Source: Vitellaria paradoxa
Lineage: Eukaryota > Streptophyta > Magnoliopsida > Ericales > Sapotaceae
DNA length: 64,000 nt
Assembly (NCBI GenBank): GCA_019916065.1
Contig: CM034240.1
Location: forward strand, 14,555,894 to 14,619,893
Direction: 5' to 3'
The notes beneath the pieces are model-generated. The model was not told the DNA's origin, did no database searches, and saw nothing but the letters and a program-made list of their open reading frames with translations. The position numbers and the translations under genes were made by a program. Of this stretch, positions 25,901-33,461 are shown piece after piece (positions within the stretch are counted from its first letter, which is position 1; each line of letters begins with the position of its first letter).

Positions 25901-28900
25901 ATTTCTAGAGCTCATGGATGCGTGTAAAGGGTGGTAAAAATTTAATGTCCCTACCAAGTCTCCCGATGTGGAAGGTATGCGATTCTAGTAATAGAACTTA
26001 CAGACATTAAAAGAAGACCAAAAATAGATCAACTTGTGTGAGGGGCTTAGTTGTAAGGAAGATAAAATCGACAAAATAGCCGTAGGTTTTAGGCTTACTT
26101 TTCAATCAAAGGCGTGGAATAGTAAAAGTAGGGATCTCAGTGATGCAACTGAAAATATTTTTCCTACCAAGAAAAATGGCTTCAATTGTTGTCACAACTT
26201 CATCATCAAGTGGTGTAATATGACAAGGCATCAAATCAACTAATTTGCTCACAATTTGGTCATCAATCTCATCATATGAAAAGTAGAAGTCGTCAGGATT
26301 AGGCTCATAAATCAACACTTCTAGATGGTTATCGTCTGACTCTCTCTAATGTTTATCAATGACCATAGGAATATTTGTGAAAGCACTCAATGGAGGAGTT
26401 GAAATTGCCTTCAAACTTTGAATTTAACATTTAAGTTGAATAATGGTGATTCTAGTCACCTAACAAATTGACCTTAGACTCATGGTTAAGTAGTGCATCC
26501 AATGTTGTTAAAATCCCAATTTAAATCTTAAAATCTTATGATTTTACGATGTTAGAATGGGAAAACTTGTTTGATTTTATATAAAATCTTAAAAAGGGAA
26601 AAATAGGTAAAATCTCGATTTTGGGATGTAAAATCAATAAAATCTCAATTTTATAGGTGATTTTACCGATTTTAAAAGTTAAGTGATTTTTTGTGTAATT
26701 TTGTCAAATAAAATGGTTTTTTATGATTTTTTTAAGTAATATGCCACAACTATTTCACTTGTTACTTTTTTTTTTTTATATTTTTTTATTCTATAACACT
26801 ATTATTTATTATACTGTACTAGTTAAGGACCATGTGCGTTATTGCACCAAATTAACTATCATAAATTAAATGTAGTAGCTAGGATAGAAACCGAGAGACC
26901 TATGATAAAATATTACAAATACATTTTAACTCAAACAAAAAATTAAGATAAAATGAAGTCAGTATTTTAATGTCAACTATATAGATCACACCAAATATTT
27001 TAATAGTCTCAATTGTGTAGTTGAGTAAAGGGAGTATAGAACTAGATATAAAATCTTTTGTAAACTTTGTTGAAGATTCGTTTGTTAATATGAGAAAGTT
27101 TGTGTATGACATTTTTCTTGATGTCTTTTCTATCTTTTCTTATTAATAAAATTATTAACTTATCAAAAAATAAAAAAATAAAAAGGGAAGCACTAAATAA
27201 AAAATTGTAGCATAATAGACTATATTTTTATTTTATAGACATTTGGTAAAATTTTACGATTTTGCGATTCGATATTACGATTCGATTTCTGGACCCTCCA
27301 TTGATTTTAAGTAAAATCTCGATTTTAACGACTTTGAGTGCGTCTATCCTAGAGGTTGGTCCTTGAATTGCTTCCGCGATGGCTGTTAGTTGGATTTGTA
27401 ATTGGTTATCCACCATTGTACTAATGGATGTCAATGTGCGACTATGTCCAAATTAGTAGTCCGTAGTGTACTATTGGTTGGAGGGTGTTCTAGAAGGCTC
27501 TAGAGTTTGCCAAAGGATCATTGGAGAGTCGCCAGTCGATCGCTAGAGCTTTACTAGAAAGTTGCTGAAGTTTGCTGAAGGGTTGGTTTAGGCCGTCGGA
27601 GGGAGACGAGTCCAGTGGCGGTGTTGATTGACCTCATTGGTGACTGGAAGGGGGGGGCCCTTGTAATTGTGGATCAACAGTCGATGAAGTCTACAATCAA
27701 CGAAACCTACCGTTGATGATTGATGAAGTCACAAATAGAGGCGGTTGGTCCTGTCGCCAGAGATGAGTGTGATCCTTCAGGATTTGTCAGCGATGACTAG
27801 AGCGGTCACAAGTGGGGGTTTGGTGATTGGGGTGCTGTTGTTGCTTGGTAAGGTCACAATCACAATTGGGTAGGAATGGGCAAAGTCACAGCCATAGGTT
27901 AGGTTGGTCAGTCTCAGGCTAAGGTTTTTGTTCTTGAAACAGTGACGAATTTGGTAAAATTTGGCGTTAGAGATTTTGGATAGGATTTTGGCTCTGATTC
28001 CAAAGCTGATGCGGGACAATATAGATTAAACAAATAAATAAAAGAAATTAGGGTTAAGAAGTAGAAGAAGAAGCCAAGAAGAAAAGAAGAAGAGGAAGGG
28101 AAGGAGAACAAGCCACATGCTTCAATTCAATATTTTTTTATTCAACCAAAAGTCTCCTAATTCAATACAATTAAAGCCTTTATATAGGCTAATCTTAATC
28201 AAAACAAAATCCCATAAATGTAATATACTAGAATAAAACCCTAATAAAGATAACAAAATAAAATCAATCTTAAAAATAAAATAGAATCTACTCGTACTGA
28301 TATGGAATAAGATCCTAATAATATAAAATAAAATAATTCTTTAATATTTTGCTTCCATTCTGCATCAGTGAGATGGACTAACGGGTTTATCAAGGTAAGA
28401 CTAAGGTCAATCAAATTTGTTGCAAGGGTTTTATAAGTTAACACTGCAAAAAGATAAGGGAAAACAAAGGATGAATAGAAGCCTAGGCACCTACATAGTT
28501 CCTTGTGAGCATCACCAGGTGTTAGGTTTGCATCACGTGATGTCTATAAATTTTGAAGACATGCACAACTAAAATAAATGCATTATATGACTTCATATTG
28601 ATTACTTAGTGTAGGTACTTGGACTGTGTTTATGAGGCCCAGTACTCTTTAACCCCTTACCCACAGCATGACTGAGATCTTTCCACTTGGGTTCCTACTA
28701 CAAGAGGATCCCTTGACAAACTGGCGGCGGAGAGATCCTTCCTATGGATAACCTCTTCCTTGGACAAGGTGCAAGGTCTAAGGATTTTTTCACTCAACGG
28801 ATATTCTTCAGTAGGATCAACATTAAGGATTTAGTGATTTGGTGGTTGGGATCAAGGGATCGTCGAGGCTTCCTCAACAAGTCTAGAGAGAGAAATCGAG

Positions 28901-31900
28901 GAGGAGTCTTTTTCTCATGGGGTTATGCCATTTAAAGGTTGGAATTCCACCTAACGGATGCGTAGCCTTGTCTCATGCCCCAAGGAACCACTCTTAGCCT
29001 CTATAAACCACTCCTACAGAGGGTCCACTCATTCATTCTCATACTCTGTTATCACTACCACCACTAGATTGACTCTCTCTTTCTATCTTGCTTCAGATTG
29101 CCCTAATTGTCACTCTTCCACCAGCCTTTGGTGATTCCATCATAGTCAACGATCAACATTGTTTCCAGAAAGCCAAGCCCCTCTGAGTCTGGTCCCCCAC
29201 AACATACTCTACTAGGGAAGAGTGCTAGTCATTTACCTATGACTACTGATCTTAGACAACTCTTCATCACTGACGAAGGTGAGAATGGCGAGTCTAAAGA
29301 AAGGATATTGCTCTATCATAGAGAAAGTTGTCCTAGACTTGCTTTATGAGACGGGCATGTTGGGCTTTAAACCAGTTGATATTATGATGGATCCTAATAC
29401 AAAACTCATTGTAGATAAGGGTGATTCGTTAAAAAATTTCAGTCAATATCGGATACTAGTAGGGAAACTAAATTACTAGATAGTAATAAGGCCAAACATT
29501 TTATTTCCTACGAGTGTGATTAGTCAGTTTTTGGAATGTGTTTGAACTTCTCAATGGGATCCAATTATTAGAATTTTAAGAAATTTAAAGGGAGCACCGA
29601 GGAAAGATATGTTATATTAGACTCATAGTCATACTTTTATTCAGGGTTATACAGATGCAGATTAAGCATTATCACCCTCTGATAGACGCTTCACTACTGG
29701 TTATTGCATTTTTGTTAGAGGAAATCTAGTATTATGGAAAAGTAAGAAGTAGACTATAGTTGCTAGGTCTAGTGCAGAATTATAACACAGAGCTATGGCT
29801 CATACTTTATGTGAATTGATCTAAATACAACATATGTTGGAGGAATCGGGAGTCCGTCGTTCACAACCTATGAAACTATTGTGTTATAATTAGGTTGCAG
29901 TTTATATTACTTCTAATTCAGTATTCCATGAAAGAACCCAGCACGTCGAAATATATTGTTATTTTGTCAGATAAAAGATGCTATAGAATATCATCAAGAT
30001 AGGACATGTTTAGTCAAAAGACCAACTTGCAAACCTTTTTTACTAAAGCGCTTGGGGGTCCTCAAGTTAGATACATTTGTAACAAGTTTGGAGCGTATAA
30101 TATATACACTCTAGCTTGAGAGAGAGTGTTAGAGATATTGCGAATATAGAAGTAGGCATAGATTGATTCCTAGATTGATTGCTTCCTAAAATAGGAGATA
30201 GGATTGATTCCTTCCTTAAATTATAAGGTTCATGTATATAAATAAACGAGGTCTTACTCTCATAGTGGTTAAGCCATTCCATTCAACACTTATTCTTGAC
30301 AATTTTTATTATAACTTTCATAATAAGAAAAAGAACCCTCATGAAATTTTAGAAAAATTTCCAATTTTAACTATAATTAAGGGGCCAGATTTGGATTATT
30401 TTTATTTTATTTTTTTTTTTTGGGGGGGGGGGGGGCAGGTGGAGGGGGAGCATTAGATATATAAAAGGGGGTTGTAACATATATATAATCAAAAAAACTT
30501 CAAACTTCAGGGGTGGCTTGTGCATCCCTTTGGCTCCATTCGTGGCCACCAACAATATCATTCTTGAATTTCACCTCCTTGGCATAATGGCGCCGTCATG
30601 GTTGTGTTATGCTTCCTTTGTTACGTCATATTTAGCCTTGGGTAGATCTGTCTGTAGTTGCATTTCTGAACTTATTGAATTTCCATGACCAACATTCTGT
30701 GTTCTAGATGTTCCTTATTTATGGCTTCCAAACAATATTTATCTTATTTAAACCAGAAAGTATGTTTTTTCTCTTCCACAACAATGCATTATGGTCATTT
30801 AGCCAAGGATGATGAAGCAGGATATGTGTAGAATTCATGGAAATTAAATCACAACAAATTGAATCAATATAAATACCATAGGAAAGAGAAATTAGGCAGT
30901 GAGGAGTCATAAGAATGCATGTACCGTTACTCTGAGCCACTTTGTAGATAAAGGGCATCTTGGTTGGAAAATTGAGGCATTTGTAGTGGATGCTCTTTAC
31001 ATTCATGTAGCTATAACTTCATCAGGTTTTTAAGCATTATTTTCCTTAGGAAAATAGCTTTGAAAATAAAAGTACATTACCAATCCTCTTCAATTCTAGG
31101 GTTGGTTGCTAATGTTCATCTTTTAGTCGAAAAAAAGATTTATATTTTCATTTTCTTGATCTTTGTTATTATGTCACCGACCTTAGCCTTACATTGCATT
31201 GATTATTTATTGTTACATAGGAAGGTTTAGGACATTGCCTTAATGTGTCTTTAGAATAAATTTCAATTGCCTCTGCACTGTTTTATTTTTCTAATCTTGC
31301 CTATGGCAAATTATTTTTTTATTTCACTGCTGGGAGATATGAAGGATAATCTTTTTTTCTTCTCAAATTTCCAAGTAATAGCCCCTACAATGCTGGGATT
31401 TACCTTGACAGTTGTGAACTAGTAACCTAGTGAAACTCTTCCACATCAATTTTCATAATTTCTTCTTCTTCTTTTTTGTTGCTGTTGGTAATTATAACAC
31501 GAACAGCAAATCAACTGATTGATGGGGTTGGGGATATAAACACACAACCTCATCTTTACAACATGGGACGTACAAGTGCTATTTATTCATTTATTTATTT
31601 TTGGTAATTACAACTCAACACATCAAGTCAAATTTGATCCTATCTAGGTTTCTAGTATCCTACAAAAGCCAAAGTTCAAGTTTGTCTGCGTCTTAAATTT
31701 TATTTCCCTAACAAATTAGATCCAATTCTTTTCTTTTCATGACCCTCCAAGTATTTGTTTTTGGTTTGGAGGTCATTTTATTTAATCCTATCAATGGTAA
31801 TGCAGGTGCCATGGATACAAGTGAGTAGATCATCCTCGCTGTTGCTAATGGTTAAGCCTGCGGTTTTTCTTGTCGCTGTTGGGATGGGAGTGTATGTTCT

Positions 31901-33461
31901 TCACTATGAATCTCCCCCATTTGTGCTTTTCATTTCGAACTTTTCGGCCCTCTAATGCTTACTTTGATAGGTCACTATGTCATGCACCTCACTTTATGAT
32001 TGAACTTTACGGGCAATGTGCAAGTTTACCCTGCGTCCCTGTTGCTCTAATTAATGTTGCAACTGATACTTGATGCCAGTCTATGGAAGCAACTGTTTTT
32101 ATTTTGTGTGCCCGAATGTTTCAGCCATTGTGCTGCATTGACCAATTTATGCATCAGTTGTGTGATCCACGATGCCATGAGGTCTTAAATATTGGCGTAA
32201 ATGTATATCAACTTTAGTTCATGATTTGGCATTTTAGAACACGGACAATATCGCCTTTTCCTACTTTATCTTTAATTATCCCAGTTAGTCTGAAAATTTT
32301 TGAAAAATTTTTCCAAATATGCTAATACCTTTTATATGATTTAGTTTGAAATTGATGTGAAATCTGAAGTGTGTGGTTTGCTATGTGTTAACTTTGTTCG
32401 ATATCATATCTTTGATTTGTTTTTCAATTTGGATTTGGCAAATAAGCTAATCGCAACATTTACATTAGGTCATTTACATCAGAACTTTGTGATATAGCTG
32501 GATCATTGACTCTCATTTTTATGTGTAGATGGCTAACTGGGTTTTGATGAAGTAGGCTCGACTGACAGGAGTGTCTGAAATCACAGGCTTCTGCATCTCA
32601 TCCTGTTGGCTTTTAATGCTCTTGCAATACAAGGACTCTCGGCTGTGTCTGGTGGTAGCAAATCAGTGTTTGCAAAGAGAGAGAATGCCAAAGCTCTTCT
32701 ACTTGTTGCAAGCCAGGTGATATCGTCATCACTCTGATTTCTACTTGGGGTTGGCAATATTAAATATAACGCGATAACAAGACCTAAACCTGAAATTGCC
32801 AAGAATGACATGAATTTGACCTGATTATGAAATAAATAAATTAATTAAAAAGTAACCTTGGAGTAGTGGTAAGATTGTATGAGATCAAGGGTTCAGACCT
32901 TGAAATCTTTCACTCTGCTTGCAGAGAGAAACCTGCTTACATCTGACCCTTCCTAGAATTATTAGGTTTCTTTTTTATGAAATAAATTAATTATTCTATA
33001 TGTTCATTAAATTTTGAGATATTTGAGCTTTAAACACACACATGTATATATAATTATGAATCATCCGAACACCGCACATCAACCTAAATTACCTCCGCCT
33101 ATATCTACATTGCCCAATTAGCAATATATTTGCTTCAATCTCTCTTGACCATTTTCTAGAATCTTTTTTTTTTTTTTTTTTCTCTCCCCACCCCAGAAAA
33201 CTCTGCCTGTGATGGTAGCAGTTGTTGAGCAGCTCGGCGGTGCATTTGGGGAATCTGGTTTGCTGGTTCTTCCTTGCGTTGCTGCACACCTGAACCAGGT
33301 AATCCCCTTGCCCGTCTACTTCTCATCCTTTCCCTTTTAGCCCTCTTGTGCGCGCGCTTTTAGCTGACACAAGTATATGCTGGTAGATTATCATGGATTC
33401 ATTTATAGCGAACTTCTGGCTTCAAAAGGAGCAGTCATTCGACAAGTCCAAGTTAGCTTGA
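1209..33461 (+). CDS. BASS4: BASS4-like plastid sodium/metabolite cotransporter, 5'-partial, 12 exons
   Basis: Exons: 1209-1316, 1392-1459, 3571-3649, 14057-14115, 14205-14273, 15778-15891, 16174-16195, 24287-24354, 31806-31891, 32587-32716, 33197-33298 and 33387-33461 (TGA). Every junction is GT-AG, phases agree throughout, and the joined frame gives about 325 residues. Recognisable blocks in order are [116 protein letters not shown] and [14 protein letters not shown]. These match the plant BASS4 branch of the bile acid:sodium symporter superfamily, a multi-pass plastid envelope carrier whose substrate is not certain. The transit peptide and first helix must lie upstream of the window, because the first exon here needs one base from a previous exon. 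No exon contains a stop. Three introns (10.4, 8.1 and 7.5 kb) are swollen by transposons. The identity comes from remembered family sequence, not a search. Confidence 0.87.
1879..1965 (-). mobile_element. Short RTE-tail insertion with 16-bp target duplication
   Basis: A direct repeat AAATTGAAATCYATCT sits at 1879-1894 and 1950-1965 with one mismatch. Between them are 55 bp containing CAACTCAATATAACC and AATGGGGTCAT, the antisense of a plant RTE 3' end. This is a strongly 5'-truncated retroposition in a BASS4 intron. Confidence 0.55.
2150..2660. repeat. Unclassified repeat-like segment, possibly a decayed LTR
   Basis: This intronic stretch is less AT-rich than its surroundings. It has a promoter-like CTAGTATATAAAAAGGGTGC at 2470-2489 followed by an untranslated-looking tract, as in an LTR. 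I could not find clear LTR borders or a second copy in the window. The 62-codon frame at 2176-2364 shows no recognisable domain. Confidence 0.25.
3205..3542. mobile_element. Tourist/PIF-Harbinger-like MITE with TAA target duplication
   Basis: The ends are inverted copies of each other: GAGTTGGTTTGGGTA at 3205 and, on the other strand, GGCTCCGTTTGGGTA ending at 3542. Inverted similarity continues for well over 100 bp, including a CTTATATG block and AAACCAAAATTTGATT. TAA flanks both sides (3202-3204 and 3543-3545). The end sequence and 3-bp duplication fit Tourist-type elements. It ends only 28 bp before the BASS4 exon at 3571. Confidence 0.75.
4560..5070 (-). mobile_element. L1-type LINE fragment, antisense
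   Basis: On the minus strand, near 4766-4830, the translation contains [17 protein letters not shown], matching the metal-binding part of the plant LINE zf-RVT domain (E-x-T-x-D-H-L-F-I-H-C), with the terminal Cys replaced by Tyr. Flanking frames are broken by stops and shifts. The element boundaries are approximate. Confidence 0.45.
5325..5674 (+). mobile_element. L1-type LINE, left part, interrupted by a Ty3 element
   Basis: Broken frames give [20 protein letters not shown] at 5423-5482, then [14 protein letters not shown] and [17 protein letters not shown] up to about 5640. This is the region just C-terminal to the reverse transcriptase of plant L1 ORF2. The sequence stops at 5674, where the Ty3 LTR begins. 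It resumes at 11692 with the expected next segment (ASILEKL, then FLWGG in broken frame). The host copy had stops or shifts of its own and is dead. Confidence 0.7.
5675..6220 (+). repeat. 5' LTR of the Ty3 chromovirus
   Basis: 546 bp starting TGATGGAAAATGG and ending CCTGCATCA, directly followed by the primer site. It matches 10950-11686 throughout. Two differences stand out: it lacks the LINE tail present in the other LTR, and it lacks a stretch of about 60 bp near 6055-6075. Confidence 0.9.
6224..6236 (+). other. Primer binding site, initiator-Met tRNA type
   Basis: TGGTATCAGAGCC starts three bases after the 5' LTR. It is the standard complement of the 3' end of plant initiator methionine tRNA used by many LTR elements. 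Confidence 0.85.
6250..7428 (+). pseudogene. Ty3 gag (capsid and zinc knuckle), one internal stop
   Basis: The frame starts at ATG 6250 after the primer site. It contains the retrotransposon gag domain (F-E-G...L-F-H-D-W-L, A-K-I-W-W, W-Q-E-M-K near codons 145-220). An in-frame TAA at 6979-6981 interrupts it, and the same frame continues to 7428. Near 7290-7340 is one CCHC knuckle, [14 protein letters not shown]. The product packages element RNA; this copy is broken. Confidence 0.85.
7467..7997 (+). pseudogene. Ty3 aspartic protease region
   Basis: A frame different from gag carries [13 protein letters not shown], the retropepsin active-site loop with D-S-G, near 7577-7615. H-I-V-L-G-R-P-W-L follows near 7788-7814, the conserved second half. 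A frame change from gag is normal for decay here, since related elements encode gag-pol in one frame. A diverged relative of this segment occurs on the other strand at 30719-31006. Confidence 0.8.
8007..8992 (+). pseudogene. Ty3 reverse transcriptase, frameshifted, catalytic Asp changed
   Basis: N-terminal linker at 8007-8340. Motif C-V-D-S-R-A-I-N-K and [12 protein letters not shown] follow in a second frame (8311-8559), then [12 protein letters not shown] in a third (from 8570). The YxDD box reads Y-F-D-G: the codon at 8669-8671 is GGT where GAT is expected. The frame ends at a TAG near 8990. Two shifts plus the active-site change make this inactive. Confidence 0.88.
9041..9550 (+). pseudogene. 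Ty3 RNase H, interrupted
   Basis: [14 protein letters not shown] begins the RNase H fold. [13 protein letters not shown] and A-L-R-H-W follow, then a TGA at 9251-9253 where Trp or another sense codon would be expected. The same frame resumes with L-F-S-D-H-E-A-L at 9278 and ends near 9548. This is the usual tether-free RNase H of chromoviruses. Confidence 0.82.
9543..10640 (+). pseudogene. Ty3 integrase, interrupted
   Basis: The HHCC finger is present as [14 protein letters not shown] and C-R-T-Y-Q, in which the second Cys of C-x-x-C is Tyr. The catalytic core includes [17 protein letters not shown] and [10 protein letters not shown]. Stops occur at about 10074, 10446 and 10638. The frame is otherwise continuous, so decay is by point changes. 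Confidence 0.85.
10646..11071 (+). pseudogene. Integrase C-terminal chromodomain, running into the 3' LTR
   Basis: After a frame change the translation gives [22 protein letters not shown], then S-D-C-T-W, the chromodomain fold that targets heterochromatin in chromoviruses. The frame continues over the polypurine tract into the LTR and stops at 11069-11071. Confidence 0.85.
10950..11686 (+). repeat. 3' LTR of the Ty3 chromovirus, carrying a LINE insertion
   Basis: Starts TCGATGG (one extra base relative to the 5' LTR) and ends GCATCA, followed by the TAGTG duplication. It contains a 96-bp LINE tail at 11151-11246 and a small duplication CCACTATTCACTATCCCTAA near 11577-11616. It also has about 60 bp near 11450-11520 that the 5' LTR lacks. 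Confidence 0.9.
11151..11246 (+). mobile_element. L1 3' tail inserted in the 3' LTR, 15-bp target duplication
   Basis: AATGTTATTAATGTA is repeated exactly at 11136-11150 and 11247-11261. The insert ends AATAAAATTTTACTTATC, poly-T, CAAA, the same tail as the L1 fragment at 931-960. The 5' LTR (5845-5870) preserves the empty site, which confirms the insertion. Confidence 0.88.
11692..12760 (+). mobile_element. L1-type LINE, right part
   Basis: It continues the L1 copy cut at 5674. Broken frames give [13 protein letters not shown] near 11789-11827. A zf-RVT block follows at 12158-12532: [17 protein letters not shown], then C-C-L-C-K-K-D and I-D-H with L-I-V-H-C in the next frame. Multiple stops mean no product. 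Confidence 0.7.
12999..13070. repeat. Two tandem copies of a ~39-bp unit
   Basis: ATTGTGGGGGATTAGG and GGAGTGAGCCC occur twice in direct order, starting at 12999 and 13038, with few differences. The surrounding 12860-13700 is not otherwise recognisable. It lies between the L1 relic and the BASS4 exon at 14057. Confidence 0.6.
13891..13919. repeat. (TC)n(AC)n microsatellite
   Basis: A compound dinucleotide run preceded by seven C. It lies in a BASS4 intron about 140 bp before an exon. Confidence 0.85.
14698..14776 (-). mobile_element. 47-bp RTE-tail insertion with 16-bp target duplication
   Basis: ACYTTRGTTCACATTA flanks at 14698-14713 and 14761-14776 with two mismatches. The insert begins AACTCAACTCAACAAAAT and ends GTTGGGGTCGGCTA. 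Read on the minus strand this is TAGCCGACCCC...TTGAGTTGAGTT, the RTE 3' end. Confidence 0.65.
16750..16935. repeat. Degenerate GAGCTYGGCTCG-type repeat
   Basis: Short words around GAGCTTGGCT, GGGCTCGAGC and CTCGGCTCGTT recur across this segment. This composition is typical of a repeat widespread in plants but of uncertain class. No terminal structure could be found. Confidence 0.3.
17635..19222 (+). mobile_element. Non-autonomous Helitron-like element
   Basis: The left end is TCTATATAATAAATTAGG preceded by A. The right end has a small hairpin (TGTGC-TTT-GCATA), then GGCATTTG, CTAG, then T. This matches the Helitron pattern: 5' TC, 3' hairpin shortly before CTRR, insertion between A and T, no target duplication. 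No Rep/helicase frame is present. Inside are a GA-rich tract (17690-17850) and two diverged direct copies of about 250 bp (17840-18100 and 18605-18860) sharing TTTAGTTGTCTTTTC. Confidence 0.5.
19258..21707 (+). mobile_element. L1-type LINE, left part, interrupted by an RTE element
   Basis: It begins with [20 protein letters not shown], the linker between endonuclease and reverse transcriptase. In broken frames follow [24 protein letters not shown] near 20147-20220, [19 protein letters not shown] and [15 protein letters not shown]. The zf-RVT beginning is at 21650-21707. About 400 bp at 19450-19840 look foreign and are unassigned. The element continues at 22723. Confidence 0.75.
19883..19946. 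repeat. Perfect 15-bp inverted repeat plus direct repeat
   Basis: TAATTGAGGGCCTTA at 19883-19897 pairs with TAAGGCCCTCAATTA at 19911-19925 (loop 13 bp). TTGAGGGCCTTAAGTTGTAG at 19886-19905 recurs at 19927-19946. It sits inside the L1 reverse transcriptase region. Confidence 0.8.
21572..22618 (+). pseudogene. Chimeric open frame: L1 zf-RVT start fused to RTE reverse transcriptase
   Basis: The 348-codon frame is made of two elements. Codons 1 to about 50 (to 21723) are L1 ORF2, with F-F-V-Q-S-F-Y-F-H. The rest is RTE reverse transcriptase: [14 protein letters not shown], then [11 protein letters not shown] (intact FADD box), F-R-Y-L-G-S-M and R-L-R-W-F-G-H-V. The insertion happened to keep the frame. 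The ATG is an L1-internal Met, so I do not consider the fusion an evolved gene. Confidence 0.7.
21724..22706 (+). mobile_element. 5'-truncated RTE LINE, perfect 16-bp target duplication
   Basis: TTATAGGGAATAGAGT is exactly repeated at 21708-21723 and 22707-22722. The insert is 983 bp. It opens within the RTE reverse transcriptase, stays open to TGA 22616-22618, then has the RTE 3' end CATATAGCCGACCCCACCTAG and a TTTGG/CTTGG repeat tail. The exact duplication and intact frame suggest it is young compared with its L1 host. Confidence 0.92.
22723..23160 (+). mobile_element. L1-type LINE, right part
   Basis: It resumes the zf-RVT domain cut at 21707: A-A-F-W-R-N-T-L-W and F-F-W-W-C-A-V-H-A, then [10 protein letters not shown] in broken frames, and finally an L-I-R-C-E-R-N-R block near 23082-23105. 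A run of 19 G (22969-22987) lies inside. Confidence 0.65.
25129..25180 (-). mobile_element. 12-bp LINE-tail micro-insertion, 20-bp target duplication
   Basis: ATTAATTAACTTCACTTTTT is exactly repeated at 25129-25148 and 25161-25180. The only sequence between is TTTTTTTTGGTA, antisense TACC plus poly-A. It lies in a BASS4 intron. Confidence 0.6.
25427..25805 (-). repeat. 3' LTR of the antisense element
   Basis: 379 bp. It shares with 28007-28367 the blocks CAAGCCACATGCTTCAATTC and ATTCAACCAAAAGTCT, and ends TTTTGCATCA. A run of purine-rich AGAAG words near 25485-25550 differs in length between the copies. Confidence 0.85.
26503..27333. mobile_element. TIR element nested in the non-autonomous LTR element
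   Basis: Both ends are imperfect inverted copies: TGTTGTTAAAATCCCAATTT at the left and, on the other strand, AGTCGTTAAAATCGAGATTT at the right. Internal AAAATCTCGATTTT words continue on both sides. Flanks AGTGCATCC and AGTGCGTCT could be a diverged 9-bp duplication, as in Mutator-like elements. Near 26819-26856 is an antisense Helitron-like 3' end (hairpin GTGC-AATAAC-GCAC, then CTAG). Near 27139-27180 is a LINE-like tail. Confidence 0.4.
27987..28005 (-). other. Primer binding site of the antisense element
   Basis: On the minus strand, just inside the LTR, the sequence reads TTTGGAATCAGAGCC, one base different from the initiator-Met tRNA type TGGTATCAGAGCC used by the Ty3 element at 6224. 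Confidence 0.6.
28007..28367 (-). repeat. 5' LTR of the antisense element
   Basis: 361 bp starting TGATGCGGGACAATATAG. Small indels and substitutions against the left copy indicate an old insertion. Confidence 0.85.
28640..29278. repeat. Unassigned intronic stretch, repeat-like
   Basis: Higher in GC than nearby sequence, with CCTCTATAAACCACTCC near 28998-29014 that could be an LTR promoter box. No repeat partner, coding domain or border could be seen. It directly precedes the copia relic but does not match that element's LTR. Confidence 0.2.
29279..30118 (+). pseudogene. Ty1/copia pol 3' end (RT C-terminus and RNase H)
   Basis: Read across stops, the order is [47 protein letters not shown] and V-A-R-S-S-A-E-L. 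This is the characteristic copia RT end and RNase H. At least six in-frame stops are present. The 5' part of the element is missing. Confidence 0.85.
30127..30288 (+). repeat. Copia 3' LTR
   Basis: A purine tract GAGAGAGAG at 30118-30126 leads into TGTTAGAGATATTGCG. The likely end is CATTCAACA at 30288, giving TGTT...AACA borders; TTGACA at 30301 is an alternative. No 5' LTR remains, so the border cannot be confirmed by a target duplication. Confidence 0.6.
30719..31006 (-). pseudogene. Ty3/gypsy protease relic
   Basis: The 95-codon frame contains [20 protein letters not shown] and H-I-L-L-H-H-P-W-L. It aligns with the second half of the protease at 7690-7900 ([11 protein letters not shown], then H-I-V-L-G-R-P-W-L). 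The active-site DSG part and the rest of the element are not seen, so this is an isolated diverged fragment. Confidence 0.65.

Larger units (their letters stand above)
25427..28367 (-). mobile_element. Non-autonomous LTR retrotransposon, antisense, GTGAG target duplication
   Basis: Two direct LTRs (25427-25805 and 28007-28367) both start TGATGC and end GCATCA. GTGAG is duplicated at 25422-25426 and 28368-28372. The primer site at the inner edge of the right LTR and a purine tract at the inner edge of the left LTR show minus orientation. The 2.2-kb interior has no protease, reverse transcriptase, RNase H or integrase that I can recognise. There is only a short gag-like start on the minus strand near 27340-27434 ([10 protein letters not shown]). 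A TIR element has landed inside it. It resembles LARD/TR-GAG-type non-autonomous elements. Confidence 0.82.
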
